Shown here piece after piece: positions 38,392 through 39,904 of a stretch of 39,904 nt of DNA (position 1 is the stretch's first letter; the number at the start of each line of letters is the position of its first letter). Position numbers and translations under genes: made by a program. Below the pieces are notes generated by a model, which saw only the letters and a program-made list of their open reading frames with translations, was not told where the DNA came from and ran no database searches. Origin of the DNA: a virus; the IMG/VR virus record IMGVR_UViG_3300020190_000138, positions 1 through 39,904 of that record; one strand, given 5' to 3'.

Positions 38392-38729
38392 TAAAGTTAA
38401 CTGAAATATTAAACGAAGTTGTAAACGATAAAGAATCCTTCACTGAGTTTTCAGAAAAGAGATTAAAAGGTGCAACTAAGATAGCAGATAATGCTAAAGA
38501 GAAGGGAGGACCTTCTATGTTAACTTATCACCACTTCGTAGTTAAACTTCCTTACTATAAGAAAGCCTCAGAAGGTAAGTTTGACTTAGACAAAGCAGAG
38601 TTGGAATATAAGGAGTTACTATCCAAATTATCTAAAGCAGGCAAAGACGTAGATTTAGGAATGACAGAATTCCAAAAGTTAGTTGGTAAGTTAGAAGTTT
38701 TAGGTGAATTGATTATTAAATCTAAATAA
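38388..38729 (+). CDS. Helical protein of unknown function
   Basis: This 113-residue protein starts MIKLTEILNEVVNDKE, a form of N-terminus common in proteins of T4-like phages, and is predicted helical throughout (ELEYKELLSKLSKAG, FQKLVGKLEVLGELI). No signal peptide is visible, unlike its neighbours. The ATG overlaps the preceding stop. Confidence 0.62.
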   Translation: MIKLTEILNEVVNDKESFTEFSEKRLKGATKIADNAKEKGGPSMLTYHHFVVKLPYYKKASEGKFDLDKAELEYKELLSKLSKAGKDVDLGMTEFQKLVGKLEVLGELIIKSK

Positions 38730-38737
38730 ATAAAAGT

Positions 38738-39565
38738 ATGAAAAAGCTACTATTGTTTTTATTATTAATTCCAACGTTAGCTTTTACTCAAGTTAGTAGT
38801 TGGAGAAGTAACCCACCTTCAAGAGTTCAAAGCGGACCTTCAATTCAAGGACAAAGAAGTGATATTAGTGGATGGAGGAATACGAGTCCAAGAGAATTTA
38901 ATAGACCACAGCAAACCAGACCAGGTTCTAATATTGTAATATCCGATCCTTGGTTTTATGATAACTGGGGTTGGGGATGGGGTTGGAATAGATGGAATAT
39001 GTGGGGTGCCCCAGCTTTTGGTTGGAGTTACTGGAACCCTTATTTTTACTATAACGATTGGGGTTATAGACAACCAGCCAGAATCTATGTTTATGAAGAC
39101 GGTAGAAAAGATACTATAAAAGGAGTAAAACCAGTAATAAACTTCGGTTTATCTAAAACTAACGATGAACAAATAGGAGGATTCTTTGCTATAGGTAATA
39201 GGAGTTACTTTATAATGGACTTTGTTACTACCTACGAAAAAGATAACTCTACTTTCTTCCCTTACGGTACTATAACTAAAGTAGACTTTCCTTTAATAAG
39301 TGATTTAAGAAAGAATGCTGCTATCTACTTAGGAGGCGGTAAAAGATTTGGTAGAACCGGTGTTCATGCTATGATAGGGTTTGGTAAAGAAATTATTAGA
39401 TATAGAGGAAAGGATAAATTAGGAGAAATTACTTTTCCTAAGTATAACAGAGATTACTCAACTATTAAAGTAGGTGTACTACAAGACTTCAAAAACTTCA
39501 CTCTTAAAGTAGATTCAGACCCTATTAGAAATTATTGGCAAGTGGGATTAGGATTAAATCTATAA
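38738..39565 (+). CDS. Predicted outer-membrane barrel protein with aromatic-rich insert
   Basis: This 275-residue protein has a signal peptide (MKKLLLFLLLIPTLAFTQ), a Ser/Arg/Pro-rich region to about residue 65, a striking Trp/Gly/Tyr-rich stretch at about 72-108 (WGWGWGWNRWNMW, then YWNPYFYY), and about 170 residues of alternating strands. It ends WQVGLGLNL, like outer-membrane barrels. It may sit in the host outer membrane or the virion. The stop overlaps the next ATG. Confidence 0.65.
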   Translation: MKKLLLFLLLIPTLAFTQVSSWRSNPPSRVQSGPSIQGQRSDISGWRNTSPREFNRPQQTRPGSNIVISDPWFYDNWGWGWGWNRWNMWGAPAFGWSYWNPYFYYNDWGYRQPARIYVYEDGRKDTIKGVKPVINFGLSKTNDEQIGGFFAIGNRSYFIMDFVTTYEKDNSTFFPYGTITKVDFPLISDLRKNAAIYLGGGKRFGRTGVHAMIGFGKEIIRYRGKDKLGEITFPKYNRDYSTIKVGVLQDFKNFTLKVDSDPIRNYWQVGLGLNL

Positions 39566-39904
39566 TGAAGAAATGGAGTATAGTTTTTCAAATAACGGTT
39601 CTTCTTTTAATAGCTATTTCGGCTAAAGGCCAGACCTATACTCAAACTTTCAAAGATAAATGTAGTGGTGAAATAAAAGTAGCCACTACTACTTACATTA
39701 ACGGAAACGCAGTCGTATCCTTTTACAATCAAATCAAAACTTTCACACCCTTAGAAGTACAAACTGGAGTTATGCAAGCGTGGTTAACCGCGACTTACGT
39801 TTCATATAATTCAGCAGCATGTCCAGTAAACACACAAGTACAGCAATCAATAACAAACTCCGTAACTCAAGCAGCAACAACAGCAGCAAGCACAGCAGCA
39901 TCGT
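39565..39904 (+). CDS. Exported protein, 3'-truncated by window edge
   Basis: The ATG at 39565 overlaps the previous stop by one base and the frame is open to the window end (113 codons). It has a signal peptide (MKKWSIVFQITVLLLIAISAKGQ), a domain with two cysteines (Cys33 and one near residue 85), and then a Gln/Ala/Thr/Ser-rich run. I do not recognise the family. It continues the exported-protein operon downstream of the window. Confidence 0.65.
   Translation, partial: MKKWSIVFQITVLLLIAISAKGQTYTQTFKDKCSGEIKVATTTYINGNAVVSFYNQIKTFTPLEVQTGVMQAWLTATYVSYNSAACPVNTQVQQSITNSVTQAATTAASTAAS

Noticed and set aside
1-39904. CRISPR array, insertion sequence or integrase/attachment site
   Set aside because: No regularly spaced repeats, transposase or integrase motifs were found; the only notable direct repeat is the 21-bp tandem at 14845.

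Overview
This window looks like an interior piece of a large, AT-rich, lytic tailed phage (myovirus with T4-like replication and baseplate proteins) that infects a member of the Bacteroidota. Nearly all genes are on the plus strand, packed with 1-bp (TAATG) or short overlaps. T4-like signatures are a gp53-type baseplate wedge protein, a gp32-type ssDNA-binding protein, UvsX, DenV, an RNase H-like 5' nuclease and a DnaB/gp41 helicase. Host signatures are a tmRNA tag of Bacteroidota type, DUF5522 and DUF2452 proteins, a ribosomal protein bS21, and promoters of TTG / TAnnTT type.

Layout. (1) 1-5013: baseplate and tail genes, including a 1016-residue protein ending in an M23 endopeptidase; the first gene is cut by the window edge but is open from base 1. 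(2) 5064-11886: replication and repair: a small divergent family A polymerase, gp32-like SSB, UvsX, DenV, 5' nuclease, helicase. (3) 11969-20527: nucleotide metabolism and 7-deazaguanine DNA modification: B12-dependent class II ribonucleotide reductase, QueD-like, QueE, a second PTPS-fold protein, FolE, a DpdA-like transglycosylase and a phosphoribosyltransferase, interleaved with small unknown genes. (4) 20529-25641: ribosomal protein bS21, a membrane protein, a dCTP deaminase/dUTPase-family enzyme, a full-length PolA with 3'-5' exonuclease, and DUF2452. (5) 25760-29259: a chaperone block (Hsp20, GroES, GroEL), a metallopeptidase and a membrane protein. (6) 29263-30052: an RNA locus with an expanded tRNA-like RNA, tRNA-Leu(TAA) and a tmRNA. 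(7) 30053-31245: GIY-YIG nuclease, zinc ribbon, thioredoxin, small lipoprotein. (8) 31335-39904: a long run of exported proteins: two paralogous cohesin/dockerin-like surface proteins (one with a C-type lectin domain, the other frameshifted), lipoproteins, a holin-like membrane gene cluster, a CsgG-like protein, a predicted outer-membrane barrel protein and a truncated exported protein.

A promoter family can be read directly from the sequence: AGTTGGA, exactly 18 bp, then (T/G)AYAWT. Ten copies have the exact upstream 7-mer and three more have close variants, each just before a gene. They serve replication, modification, chaperone and translation genes and are absent from 1-5000 and 32000-37300, so they probably form an early/middle class. 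In three cases the downstream box ends 2-3 bases before the ATG, which predicts leaderless mRNAs.

Together the genes describe a phage that makes its own dNTPs, replaces some guanines with 7-deazaguanines, modifies translation (bS21, tRNA, tmRNA), carries its own folding machinery, and expresses an unusually large set of exported proteins. All functional calls come from reading motifs by eye; no database search was possible.
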